From Trichosphaerium sp. ATCC 40318 (Eukaryota > Discosea > Flabellinia > Trichosidae): a stretch of 64,000 nt of DNA. Made by a program: the position numbers and the translations under genes. The stretch is taken from assembly GCA_038496445.1 (NCBI GenBank), contig JALMLS010000085.1:172150-236149 (forward strand), in the 5' to 3' direction. Below are positions 35,659 to 45,947 of this stretch, one piece after another. Positions within the stretch are counted from its first letter, which is position 1. Every line of letters begins with the position of its first letter. Below the pieces are notes generated by a model. It was given only the letters and a program-made list of their open reading frames with translations. It had not been told where the DNA came from and did not search any database.

Positions 35659-38600
35659 ATGAGTTCTCCAACAAAAATGGCACCGCGTGCTTGGGATACG
35701 CCCCAAAGAAGGTGAAACACTGATTTCATAAGCATCCAGCTAACTTTGTGCAGAATGAGCAGAAAAAATACAAAAACGCACACTATGCAACGCTCTTTAT
35801 CTACAAGTAGCCTGGGTATAAAACCAGTAAGGTACAGAGAAATTACATCTCAGTTTTATGTAACAAAGCTAACTAACTGCTTGCTAGCCCGACACAACCA
35901 AGGCGTAAGAGTACAGCTAAAACCCGTTCAAGTAAGTCCTGTTGCAAAATACAGACACTATTTTATTATGATACCTATAAGCACTGTTATACCATCTAAT
36001 CGGTCTAAGAGTCTAAACGAAAGACAAGGAGAAATTCCAGAATAAAACGTAGGAGCATAGCGCAGTCATTTGAGCCAGAACAGCCCAGTAGCGATGATAC
36101 TTCATCTGACAGCGTATGGCATATGTTTGATCAGTTTTTTTATTAATCATCAGAACGTTAGAAGCAATTGAAAATGAGAAAATCACTGTCTCTAAGTTCT
36201 ATGGCTCATATAAAAGATGATGTGCGTATGCAAATAAAGGTAAGTTCTCCTCAGTTCATTTCCTTCGAGTTTCTTATTCCTATCTAGATGATAAGAGCTG
36301 CAGACGCTGAAAACGCTAGACAAGCCTCCAGACAATCATCTCCTACCGGCCAACGTAAACAAAGAAAGAAAGGTAAATAGAGATTTCTTAATTAACATTG
36401 ATTTGCACTCATACGATCTTTAGGTGCACGGAGGAAGTCTAAAAAGAATGTTAAGCGTACGTTGTCTTCACTTGGGAGTTGACAAAGGGGTTTGTTCTGT
36501 TCTGACCTAACTTGTTAGCTCTAATGCGTGCTAAACGTTCGCTTTCTACACCAGATAGAAATGGATTGGTTCCTCCTATGAGGCTAGATCGCGCGTATGT
36601 GATGAAGCTTTGAACTGGTTATTTTATAATTGTTTTACACTCTCTCTTTAGGCTAACCTCTGAACCTACACCTAAACAGTACAAGAGGAGAGAGAAAAAA
36701 AAGCAGAAAAGAAAGACACCAAAGAAGTTTTCTCATACAAATAGAAATGATTCACAGGCTTCTATGGCACCTATTCGTCCTCTTGCTGATATAAGTGATT
36801 CAGAATTTGTCATGCCACAAAGGGGACCAGAAAAAAAGAGGAAACGAGAAAGGTACACTTTTTTTTTTGTTTTGCTGGTTTTTTTCTCTTGTAAGCTTAG
36901 TCTTGGTGTTAACGTCATACTTACTTTGTACAAAAGGTCTCGTTTTAGATTATGGGATAAATTAAAACGTAAGGGAGATAAAAGAGCATCCGTTGAAGAA
37001 GTAGAAAAAGCGTAAGCTAGACAGTTTATTTGTTTTTTTTTGCTGTTGTTGAACCGATTACTAACTAAGAATAGAGGACCAAAGAGTATCCTCAAGTCTT
37101 CGCATCCTAGGAGAGCATCTATAGCTATGCCAATAAGTGATGGAGATAGGAGGTCTCCAGCTTTAATAGACCCACGCCTGCATGACATTAGTAAGTGTGC
37201 TAGCTCTTCTTACAAACAACGTTAATTTACTTGTTTCGTTAAGGTGTTGCAAGATCTCGTATGCCAAAGGGTGATCTATGGTGGTTACATACAGGATATA
37301 CATCACAGAGTAACTTGGATTCGGACTTTGTAAAGGGAGAAATAATGCTTGCTTGTAATAACTACGAAGAATCCATTTTTGAAGATTACTCAATATCAGA
37401 TATTTCTGATGATTCTCAGGATATGGGATTACTTCTGGGGATTAAGATGCATCATAAGAGGTAAAAGAAATCGAGTTTTACTTCTTTTGCTCTCACGGTC
37501 TCTCACAAAGTCCGTTGAACGTTGAAAACAACTTTGCTTTTTTTTCTTGATGTTAATCCTTTTTTTCACTAGAACTATCTCGTTTTCTGATTCCGAAGTA
37601 ATTAAGAAACCAAAAAATAGACGGTTCAAACATAAAATCAAACCCATTAGCAACAAGACACCTAGAGATGCGGTATGTCTAAATTCCGCCAAAAAAAAAA
37701 CCCTAAAAAAAGCCTTACTTGTTACTGATGCATTTCTCTCTAGAGAACGATTGAAAGTGAACCTGATTCTGATGGAGCTAGTACAGGAGGTTCTAGTATA
37801 ACTAAAATAACACCTCAAGTAACACAAAGAAGATCAAGGACAACTACACCAAGATCAAGGTATTTGCTAACAACATAACATTCTAATACTAAATCTCAAA
37901 AGGTCTAATTCAGTCAAATCAAACCGTTCTCTAAACTCTAGTAATGATACAATTGGCTCTGACAGTTATTATTCTGACTCTCCTCGCCCTTGGAGGCGTC
38001 GTAAGGCTAGTAATAGGAGTAGACGAAATGCTGGGCGTTCAGGAAGCATGCAAGCTGAATCAGCATTTTGTAAAGAAGACATTGACTTGGCTGATCCAAA
38101 CCTGAAGGGTCCTGGTAAATCTAAACCGAGACGTAAGCTATCGTCTGCACATCGACCTTCTGTAATAATTGGAGCTTCAAGAACAGGTACTTAGACCAGA
38201 TTTTCGTTTTTTGTTTTTCTGTCAGTTCTTTTTTTCAAAAATCCTAAAGACCTTAAAGTAGAGGATCTGAGCAAGACAGAGAGTCTAGCAAGCGATCCAG
38301 ATAGTATTAAGGCACAAAAAAAGACGCCTGTTAGACAAAAAAAGCATCGTAGGTCTTCAAATACGAAGATTGTTGTACCTGCTTTGCCTATAGGTGAATC
38401 TGTTGATAAAGTTGAAGCAAGTATTTTGAGTCCATGCACTACACACAGGTATGTCTTTATTACAATGAAGGGAATCAATCCATAGCTGATATTTTGTCAT
38501 TGAAGGCAGTCTCCATCTTCATTTGCACTTGATCAAAGTGGTATTTTAGAACAAAACAATCGTGCTTTTGTACCTACTTTTTCACGTGTTCTAAATGGAT

Positions 38601-39499
38601 TGGCTCCTGAGGTTGATCACTCTATATCATTTGAAGATTATGATCTAAGTTCAACAAGTGAGGGTAATCCTCACGGTTCCAATATTATAAGAGATATGGT
38701 TACAGCAACTGGTCAACGTACGTGGTTTAAAAGTGTAGAGCTTAGAGCCTTTCTTCTTTTTTTAATACATTGATTTAATGTTTTTCATTTAGATCCAGCG
38801 TTTTCTCGGACAACGCCGAGAAGAGTTAGTGTTGTACCAAGTACATCGTATGATTCTCTTTCATACCATATAACACATAAATCTGGTAGTCTGAGTGAGT
38901 CTGACTTATCTCCAAGGTTCACAAGCAGCCCTAGATTAAAAAGAAAGGTACAAATTCTACTAGTTATAACTACATCCCTTATTGCAAAACGCTTACTTTT
39001 TTCATAAGATGAGTGTAGCAAAGAGTAAAAAGGCTATGCCTAAGCGTAAAAAATCCACAAACTTTCTTAAACGAAGATCCTTGGTGAGCTTTTCTTCATT
39101 CTTCGAAAATATTGTTGTAATTATGAACTTATTTTTTTTTTACATAGCCAACAAAGACTTCATCAGAGATTAGTATAACTAGTGGTTCTACTAGTGGAAA
39201 GCGTAATACTGTTATTATTAATTCAGGAATGCAAGTTACGCCTAGAAATATATTTAACGCCAGACAGGCATTTCTGGGTACGACACATTTGAAAAAAAAC
39301 AAAAACTTCTTAACTTTTTTTTTTCATTTTCACTGTAACCTCTTACTCTCTTTTTGTAGCACATGCAATTGCAGAAGACTTAGAAGTAAGTCGTGCATCA
39401 GAATACAATGACTATGATCTAGGATCATCTCCATCTAGCTCTAATGCAGAGAACTTTACTGCATTCTTAAAACGTTTAGATAAAAAAAAGTCAACGTAG
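35659..39499 (+). CDS. long Ser/Arg/Lys-rich, low-complexity protein
   Basis: A chain of about 15-20 exons runs from MSSPTKMAPRAWDTPQRR to the end FLKRLDKKKST. The protein is very basic and Ser-rich with acidic patches (for example FEPEQPSSDDTSSDS, SISDISDDSQD). It has no recognisable folded domain. Repeated basophilic kinase-type sites are visible: RRNS, KRRSIAQS, KRASVEE, RRASIA, RRKLSS, KKHRRSS, RRVSVV and KRRSL. A short more ordered segment reads MPKGDLWWLHTGYTSQSN. Nuclear or cytoskeletal scaffold roles are possible, but nothing identifies one. Exon joins are read by eye and some may be wrong, but coding character is clear from frame-consistent exons. Confidence 0.65.
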
Positions 39500-39830
39500 G
39501 AGAGAAAGAAATAACTTGTAAATAAAACTACTTTCCTTTTTTTTGAAACTAGTATTTGCACGAAAGTAGAAGACAGTAGATATGGTTTGGCCTGTATGTA
39601 CATTTATATTGTGTAGCCACAACTTTATGAAGTATGGATTAGCGGTGGCCGTTATCGGCTATAACATGCAGCAGTAGCATTGTACTGTCCAAGTCACGTG
39701 CCTCAGCAACAACAAGGTTTTCAGGAATGTTATGACACGTGGCAGTTAAGCCAAGCCTTACTCAAGTTCTAATAACAACTATTTAACGTTGAAAAGGTGC
39801 TAACTGCTCATTGTTGAGAAGCCTCTTGAC
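39500..39830. other. spacer upstream of F-box/LRR copy 2
   Basis: It contains CACGTG near 39693. The last 30-60 bases before the start (TTTAACGTTGA, then GAAGCCTCTTGAC) are shared with the upstream sequence of copy 1, marking one edge of the duplicated segment. Confidence 0.55.
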
Positions 39831-40802
39831 ATGACAACACTAATAGATTTACCACCTGAAGCGCTTTCTCACATATTCCGTAATTTAAAAGACAAAGAAA
39901 GGCTCAGTGTTACTCAAACATGTTGGTATACATGTAATGTCATTCATAAACACGTTGGATACTTAAAAGTGTTTCCAAAACACCAAAACCATGTTTCCCA
40001 GATGATTAAACACTCAGGACTACTGAACAATACAGAATTCATCTTGAGGCATTTCAAAGGCATCGAAAGTCAACCTTTGAGATTACCTGGTGTTCGCTTT
40101 CTTGATTTAAGAGAACCAAGAAATTCCAAGTTTGCACGTACTTTTGATGTTGGCGACACAATCGAGGGTTTATCTGGAGTTCATTCAATCAAACTCTCTA
40201 AGATTGACTTTTATGGAGCTTTCTTTGAATCTCTTAAAGGTGTACACTACATAAAACTGAAAGGGTGCCAGTTGAGTGATGATACAATTGATTTATTGGC
40301 AGGTGTTCATACAATTGATTTACGTCAGAGCGCAGGTTTTACTGATGAAGGTATCAAGCAGCTTGCTGGTGTACATACAATTGATCTCGGTGACACTAAA
40401 GTAACAGATGAAGGTTTAAAAGCATTAGTTGGTGTACACACAATAGGGTTACATAATACTTCAGTTACAGATGAAGGTATCAAGTATCTGAGCGGTGTAC
40501 ATACAATTGATCTCAGTGACACTGAAGTGACAGATGAAGGTTTAAAAGCACTGTCAGGAGTACATACAATAAACTTGGATTATTGCAACATCACTGATGA
40601 TGGCATACAAGCAATATCTGGAGTCCACACAATCTCTATTCTTTGGGTTTTTAAGCTCACTGATGCATGTTTTGATTTCTTGATTGATGCAGACTCAGTA
40701 TTTTACTGTTACTGCAGTCCACTTAGCCTAATCCTTCTGAACCAATATTCCAACTGGGAAAACAAGTCAAGCTGGTGTTGTAGTTGCAACCCTCTGCGAT
40801 AG
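39831..40802 (+). CDS. intronless F-box / GVHTI-type LRR protein, copy 2
   Basis: This is a single open frame of 323 residues with the same architecture as the gene at 18.2-19.2 kb. The F-box is LIDLPPEALSHIFRNLKDKE. LRRs carry GVHTIDLRQSAGFTDEGIKQ, GVHTIDLGDTKVTDEGLKAL and GVHTIDLSDTEVTDEGLKAL. The first 80 or so residues are identical to copy 1 by eye. Differences concentrate in the LRR region (for example NSKFART insertion, SAGFTDE versus STGFTDK) and the extreme C-terminus. No frameshift or stop is seen, so both copies look functional. The family probably acts as a substrate receptor of an SCF ligase. Two U6 snRNA genes follow downstream. Confidence 0.9.
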   Translation: MTTLIDLPPEALSHIFRNLKDKERLSVTQTCWYTCNVIHKHVGYLKVFPKHQNHVSQMIKHSGLLNNTEFILRHFKGIESQPLRLPGVRFLDLREPRNSKFARTFDVGDTIEGLSGVHSIKLSKIDFYGAFFESLKGVHYIKLKGCQLSDDTIDLLAGVHTIDLRQSAGFTDEGIKQLAGVHTIDLGDTKVTDEGLKALVGVHTIGLHNTSVTDEGIKYLSGVHTIDLSDTEVTDEGLKALSGVHTINLDYCNITDDGIQAISGVHTISILWVFKLTDACFDFLIDADSVFYCYCSPLSLILLNQYSNWENKSSWCCSCNPLR

Positions 40803-41176
40803 ACTGGATTTCTTTGTTGCGTTTTTTGGTTATCAATTTACTCTTGCTTTATACACTCAATGTTGATGTTGTTTGTTCTGTAAGTCTCTCATTGTACAAA
40901 CTGTTAATAAAACTAAAACTGTTGCCCTTATTATATTGAGACGTTATGCAAAACTGATAATTTCAAAAATTGCACAATTTTATGAGTTTGCTGTATACAG
41001 TACCAACCATTTTTTTAATTGTTCTACAAGGGGCATAGAGTCTGAAAAAGGGCTCAGAATTTTGCTAAAACTTGGAACAAATTTGAAACGTAAATCCTGT
41101 GTCGGTCACTTTTTGCACAACTTTATGTGGATTTAATTGTGTGCTGTTGTAATTAGTGCGTATTTGCGCCGTTGTA
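40803..41176. other. spacer shared between duplicated cassettes
   Basis: The 3' flank of copy 2 aligns by eye with the 3' flank of copy 1. Shared words include TTTCTTTG, TTTTGG, TTGTTTGTTCTG and AAACTGTTA / AAACCGTTA. The duplication therefore spans gene, spacer and U6. No gene is seen in the spacer itself. Confidence 0.6.
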
Positions 41177-41266
41177 GAATTTCTTTGCTGTGGCATTGCC
41201 GTTTCTTCAAAACCATCATTTTTTTTTCTGTCGTTTCACTTGTTTAAAAGTTGTACATTGTGGTTT

Positions 41267-41380
41267 GCTATTGCCGACCCTTCGGGGAAGGCATATGTTA
41301 AAATTGGAACAATACAGAGAAGATTAGCATGGCCCCTGCGCAAGGATGACACGCAATAACGAGAAGCTAATCATTTTTTT
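41267..41380 (+). ncRNA. U6: U6 spliceosomal snRNA, copy A
   Basis: U6 is the catalytic RNA of the spliceosome. Visible hallmarks are a 5' stem-loop with CCC-TTCG-GGG, AAAATTGGAAC, the ACAGAGA box in AATACAGAGAAGATTAGC, the U2/U6 helix region GCATGGCCCCTGCGCAAGG, ATGACACGC and a terminal T run. A TATA-like TTTAAAA at about 41243-41249, about 20 bases upstream, fits a Pol III type 3 promoter. The 5' end is estimated from the stem. Confidence 0.93.
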
Positions 41381-41536
41381 GCACTTGTTGTTTTCACTCT
41401 AGCATGATGAATGACGCTGGCAGATAAAACAAAAGTGGATCAACAGAAAAGATATTCAAGTTAATTGGAACAGTCATGATTTTCTCAGTATAAGCTTTGG
41501 TGAACCTTTTCAATGGTATGGAACATATTTCTAAAA

Positions 41537-41660
41537 TACGTGATTTTATAAGTATTTGACTGTTCATTGGAAAGTACAACTCTGGCATAAAAAAACAGTT
41601 TTTTGGATGCCAGAGCTTGTTCACCCAAAAAGTGTACAGTCAATTTATAAAATCACGTGT
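41537..41660. repeat. imperfect inverted-repeat hairpin between the U6 genes
   Basis: Arms of about 50 bases begin with ACGTGATTTTATAA at 41538-41551 and end with TTATAAAATCACGT at 41645-41658. They also share TTGACTGT and CTGGCAT words, separated by a short T-rich loop. This looks like a MITE-type insertion whose ends carry the TCACGTG word that is common across the window. Confidence 0.55.
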
Positions 41661-41693
41661 TGGTAGCCAATATGTCCCATTACCATTGAAACT

Positions 41694-41818
41694 CACCTTG
41701 CCGTGCTCTGATCCAACATGCACATACCATCTGAGAATATACTCTTTCCTTTAACTTGAATATCGCCTTCTGTAAATCCACCTTTGTTTTGTCTGCCATC
41801 GTAGTTTGATGGTGCTAG
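41694..41818 (-). pseudogene. possible exon fragment
   Basis: After a TTTTTCTAG acceptor on the minus strand the frame reads SNYDGRQNKGGFTEGDIQVK then SIFSDGMCMLDQSTAR before a GTGAGT donor. Its upstream side runs straight into the inverted U6 copy, so if real it is a gene fragment cut by that duplication. The family is not recognised. Confidence 0.25.
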
Positions 41819-41832
41819 AAAAATTAAAGTGC

Positions 41833-41882
41833 AAAAAAATGATTAGCTTCTCGTTATTGCGTGTCATCCTTGCGCAGGGGCC

Positions 41883-41914
<32 letters not shown>

Positions 41915-41946
41915 ACATATGCCTTCCCCGAAGGGTCGGCAATAGC
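41833..41946 (-). ncRNA. U6: U6 spliceosomal snRNA, copy B
   Basis: This is the same U6 sequence as copy A on the opposite strand, with all core motifs intact (ACAGAGA, AAGATTAGCATGG, AAGGATGACACG, terminal T run) and the same upstream TTTAAAA element. It differs from copy A by one base just before the ACAGAGA box. The promoter block is also copied, so both genes may be expressed. Confidence 0.92.
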
Positions 41947-42208
41947 AAACCACAATGTACAACTTTTAAACAAGTGAAACGACAGAAAAAAAAATGATGG
42001 TTTTGAAGAAACGGCAATGCCACAGCAAAGAAATTCTTCCACCGGTGCAAGTACGCCCTAATGTACGGCAGTACTTGCGTACACATGGCGACAACAAGCT
42101 ATACTTAGTGTGATTATTAATTAAGGCAGAAAGTTCGATCTTTTTCGAAAATAACCGTTTTTTGCTTAAGACGCGTAATAACGTGAAATATACATCTGAT
42201 TGTTGAGT

Positions 42209-43871
42209 ATGGGTAACAAGGAGAGCACACGTACTAAAGAGAGCGATACTATTAAGATTGATCCTGAAACATTACTATATCAGCTTCATTTACCACCAGA
42301 GGTTATTCAAAACAACCTAGTTATGTATTGTGGCGTATTGGAACTATGTAATTTACGCGTATCGTGTAAACAACTATATTGTGCTGTTACTGCCTCTTTC
42401 TGGTGGAAAGTATGGCTTTTTCGTTAACGTAAGAGTTTTTTAACCGTATAATGCTTCAGGACGCTGTTGGGCTTCCTACGACGCATGTTGCTGGTAATGG
42501 GATGGGTGACCTTGATGGGAATGTTGAAAGAGCCTCGTTTGGTGCAATAGATGATATGGCCATCGATTGTAACGGAAATGTACGTAATTCGCATTTCATG
42601 TTGGATGCAAAGTCGTAATCATCAAAATCGACAAACAAAAAATTTTCAACAAAAGTGTTGCTCACCTGTTGTTAATCACGTGATTAGGTTATACTCGTTG
42701 ATACTACACATAGGAAATTGAAGGTGCTTAGAATGTCATTCTGGAATACAACAATAAAAACATTACGTGGTTTTCCACGTTTTGGTGCGTTTCTCGTGTT
42801 ATGTTTTGTCTAAAGTTTTTTACCATTTTTTTGAAATTATTAATTTTTTATGCAAGTGTAAAAACTCCATGTTGTGTAATTATGCCTTAGGCTATCAGAA
42901 CACTGTTGTGGCAAAGTATATAGCTACACATCCCAGTACTCCAATGGTATACGTATCATGCTCAGGTGGTATATACATGTATAATAGTAAAAATGGAGAA
43001 ATTTTATTACTTGTTCAGCAAAGACAGCCCTCTAAAATACTTGTATCGCATGGTGGTATGTCTCTTTTATGTTTAGTCCAATTCACGTTTATAAATCGAT
43101 TTATATTATCTTCAAATGCGTTTTAAATTGTTCAATGGTTGAAACAAACCGCAACAAGTTATTAATACTTTTTACAAATGAAATCTAAAGTTGTTCTTAT
43201 TATTGTATAGGGAAGCATCTCATTTCATCTGATAAGGGAGCACAATTACACATCCGTGAAATAGGGAAAGTTTACTTGAATGGCCCGCCTGTTATAGCAC
43301 CAGTAGTAGAAATGAAAAGTGGAATTATGGCAATGTGCAGAGGGTAAAGACAATTCAAGAATATTCTTCAAAAACATTTTTATCACGTGCTGACTTGTAT
43401 TTATGTAGAATACACTATGGTGAATACATTTTCGCTTATCAATATGGTAAACGGGAGCATGGGTGGTACCACGTTGCTATTGTAAGAGTGTCTGGTTTAT
43501 TAAATAGCAATGGAGAAGATTGTATTGTTGAGGAGCTTGCAAGGATTAATCGTGTTAGTCTTGTAAGAAAAATTGCTGTAGATAGGATGGGAGTAATATA
43601 TGCAGCGACAGTCCGCGATGGTACGACCAAGCAAACCCAAGTGAAACTCAAATGTGTTCCCTTTTTCTTTTTTTTTCTTTTTGTTTTGTTTTGTACCTGT
43701 TTTCTTTTCCTCACCTTTACAGGTATATGGATGATTGATAATGGCAAAAGTTGTCAACTTACAAAGAATATAAGTATAACTCAATCATTGGTTATATGCG
43801 AAGACAAACTCTTTTTTTCAAACGGTAGCACGCAAGTTGGTAATATTTCCTCAATAAAGTTGTATGACTAG
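42209..43871 (+). CDS. F-box protein with NHL/beta-propeller-like repeats
   Basis: The start at 42209 gives MGNKESTRTKESDTIKIDPE. An F-box-like segment follows: LHLPPEVIQNNLVMYCGVLE, LCNLRVSCKQLYCAV. After the first intron come NHL-type blades: DGNVERASFGAIDDMAIDCN, then GNVILVDTTHRKLKVLR. Further beta-rich blades include HPSTPMVYVSCSGGIYMYN, GKHLISSDKGAQLHI, YGEYIFAYQYGKREHGWYHV and VRKIAVDRMGVIYAATVRDG. The last is GIWMIDNGKSCQL, ending at IKLYD. About seven exons. The propeller would recognise substrate for an SCF ligase. The blade count is not certain. Confidence 0.75.
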
Positions 43872-44142
43872 TAATTATCTTGCCGTTAAAAGCCTACAAC
43901 AGTTTTTCTATTGCAAAGCATCAAGTCACAAGGTACCAGGTACCTTTAGAGAGATAGCAAACGATAACGGTGAGAAGAGTGCACGTTTCAAAAAACGCAA
44001 TTCAGTCATAGCAAATCCAACGATCCACGCACGTGATCGGTTGTGATTAAAAAAAGTAGCAACGCGTATAGTTATACGCTTGACTCTCGTTTAAATTATT
44101 GTTGGCGCGTTTGGTTTACGTTAGCAGGAAAGAAAGGAAGGA
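43872..44142. other. short spacer
   Basis: This spacer separates the two F-box genes and contains GCACGTGATC near 44031. No gene is seen. Confidence 0.45.
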
Positions 44143-45014
44143 ATGTCATGGAGAGACCCGCCACCGCCTGGTTATGACTCCATAGACAATATACATGAAT
44201 TTCGGTTTTTCAGGTGCGTCAAACGGAGTGATGATTACACAGGATCGAAAAAAAACGTTGTTGGAACTCCCAACGCAACTCTTTGGTTAAGCACGTGCTA
44301 AAATCAAATTTTTTTTACAGTTTGGCAAAACTTCCTGTAGAAATACATCTACTTATCTGTGACGCCAATAAAGACGTGTATATCAAGTGGTGGGTACGAA
44401 ACAATACAATTCCGTAAAACTCAGCATATTTCGCTTTTATTTAGGCCTCTGTTGTGTAAATACTTTGCTGTTACATCAAGGTTTACTACATCGTTTAAGA
44501 AAAATGGACTATGGAGAAGTTGGTTCCCAGGTGGTTCTCAGAAGAAGATTGAATGTTTTTTCAGAAAAGGTAAAAAGAATGGTACATATAAGACGTGGTA
44601 TTTGAATGCACAGATAAAAGTACATTGCTCTTTTAAGAGAGGTATACAAGATGGAAAATATAGGAAATGGCATGAGAATGGACAAATTAATATTTCAGCT
44701 CATTATAAAGAAGGAAATAAGAAAGGTAGTTTTCATAGTTGGTGGAAGAGTGGTCTTGCTATGGTTTCATGTAACTTTAAAGATGGTGTTCTTGATGGTA
44801 AGGAATATCAATTTTTTTTCTGTCAACAAAAAAAATCACTGAATATTGTTCTCAAGGAAAATACAAACGTTGGTATCCAAATGGAAAGGTTGCTGAAGAA
44901 TGTCGTTATAAAGCAGGGAAGTTTGAAGGCGAATACAAAAGTTGGGATACATTGGGCGCTATAATGTCACAATGTAGATACTCTAAAGGCTATGAGATAG
45001 GCTCTATTCACTAA
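44143..45014 (+). CDS. F-box / MORN-variant repeat protein
   Basis: Exon one is MSWRDPPPPGYDSIDNIHEF. After one intron comes an F-box start, LAKLPVEIHLLICDANKDVY, then PLLCKYFAVTSRF. The rest is about six repeats of the MORN-variant (MORN_2) type: GLWRSWFPGGSQKKIECFF, GTYKTWYLNAQIKVHCSF, GKYRKWHENGQINISAHY, GSFHSWWKSGLAMVSCNF, KRWYPNGKVAEECRY and GEYKSWDTLGAIMSQCRY. The consensus is G-x-Y-x-x-W-x-x-N-G-Q-I. An intron near 44799-44853 splits the repeats. F-box plus MORN-variant proteins are known in some giant viruses and protists (family knowledge). The protein may be an SCF substrate receptor. Confidence 0.8.
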
Positions 45015-45039
45015 ACTAGTGGCGATTTTACAGTCATTT

Positions 45040-45737
45040 TCAATCGTATGTCTTGGAATCTTTGATAGAACGCAAAAGAAGTTGTAAAACTTCAATAGCT
45101 GAGTAAGGCAATAGACGTAAGCGCAGGATCTAAAAGAAACACAAGCCGTTAAGCCCACAATACGCGCAAAACAAAAAAGCCAAGGAATAAATTTATTTAT
45201 AAAAACGCTTTCTGTTGTACTAACACGTGACTACTCACGTGATATTAATAATTAAAATAGTGCTTTAGTGTTGTAAATAGTATCTCATTAGCAAAAAAAA
45301 AGACAACACCTTATTCTTCAGGGGGTAGTGCAGTACAAAGGCATTACTAACGTCTTTAGGAGAGGATAGCTTCTCTACTAGTTTCAAGAACGTTCCTCCC
45401 TCTATCTTGCCATCATCGCCATAAATAACCCCATTCTCAGGATGAGGTGGTGCAAAAATTTCTCTTCTTTTTGTTGGTAGCGTCAAGTTAGGAGACAGGG
45501 AGACCGAATGCTGTAAAACAAAGTCAGAGAAGTTCCTTAAAATTCGATTTGTATTACCAACAAAGCGACATCTTCCATGCTCTGCATAATCGAAGATGTA
45601 GGACAAAATGATATTAGTCTGTGATGTGTGGCTAGTGTTAAGAAGATTTGGTAGATACAAGCAAAAATAGATTATGACTCCAAGCTTACCAGTTCTTCAC
45701 CTAATTGGGACATTATCTTGTAAACTGTGTTCGCCAT
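45040..45737 (-). CDS. unrecognised helical protein
   Basis: The start at 45737 gives MANTVYKIMSQLGEEL, then intron, YLPNLLNTSHTSQTNIILSY and NTNRILRNFSDFVLQHSV. A segment DGKIEGGTFLKLVEKLSSPK then DVSNAFVLHYPL recalls the start of RasGEF N-terminal (REM) domains but is too short to assign. The last exon reads LRLRLLPYSAIEVLQLLL then RSIKDSKTYD. About 160 residues. An exon-like segment just upstream on the same strand (VFDIEQPEPEIPDLM near 45800) could belong here or to the next gene. Confidence 0.5.
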
Positions 45738-45947
45738 CTTCTCCTTCACAAGTCAATTTGATATCTCCTTGACTTGTTCATCATCAGGTCGGGTATTTCA
45801 GGTTCTGGTTGTTCAATATCAAAAACAGCTACACGAAACTTTATACTTTAAGAGGTTCTTAGCAACATAGACCTTAGCTTCAAAAAGGAACAACAAACGA
45901 AAGAAGCTAATGTACATTTTTATTTACAAATAAAGGTCTCGTCGGTA

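Larger units (their letters stand above)
41177..42036. repeat. inverted duplication of a 210-base U6 unit
   Basis: The arms are 41177-41386 and 41827-42036, in opposite orientation, each holding about 90 bases of upstream promoter plus a complete U6 gene. By eye the arms differ by one base in the U6 body (GGAACAATAC in the plus copy, GGAACGATAC in the minus copy). The central 440 bases include a separate hairpin element and a possible gene fragment. Confidence 0.85.

Noticed and set aside
36733-37188. 151-residue minus-strand frame
   Set aside because: It is the antisense shadow of exons of the Ser/Arg-rich gene, which has frame-consistent splicing on the plus strand.
41156-41359. 67-residue frame that recurs almost unchanged at 41854-42042 on the other strand
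   Set aside because: Both frames simply read through the duplicated U6 promoter and U6 RNA gene. The similarity reflects the RNA gene copies, not a protein family.
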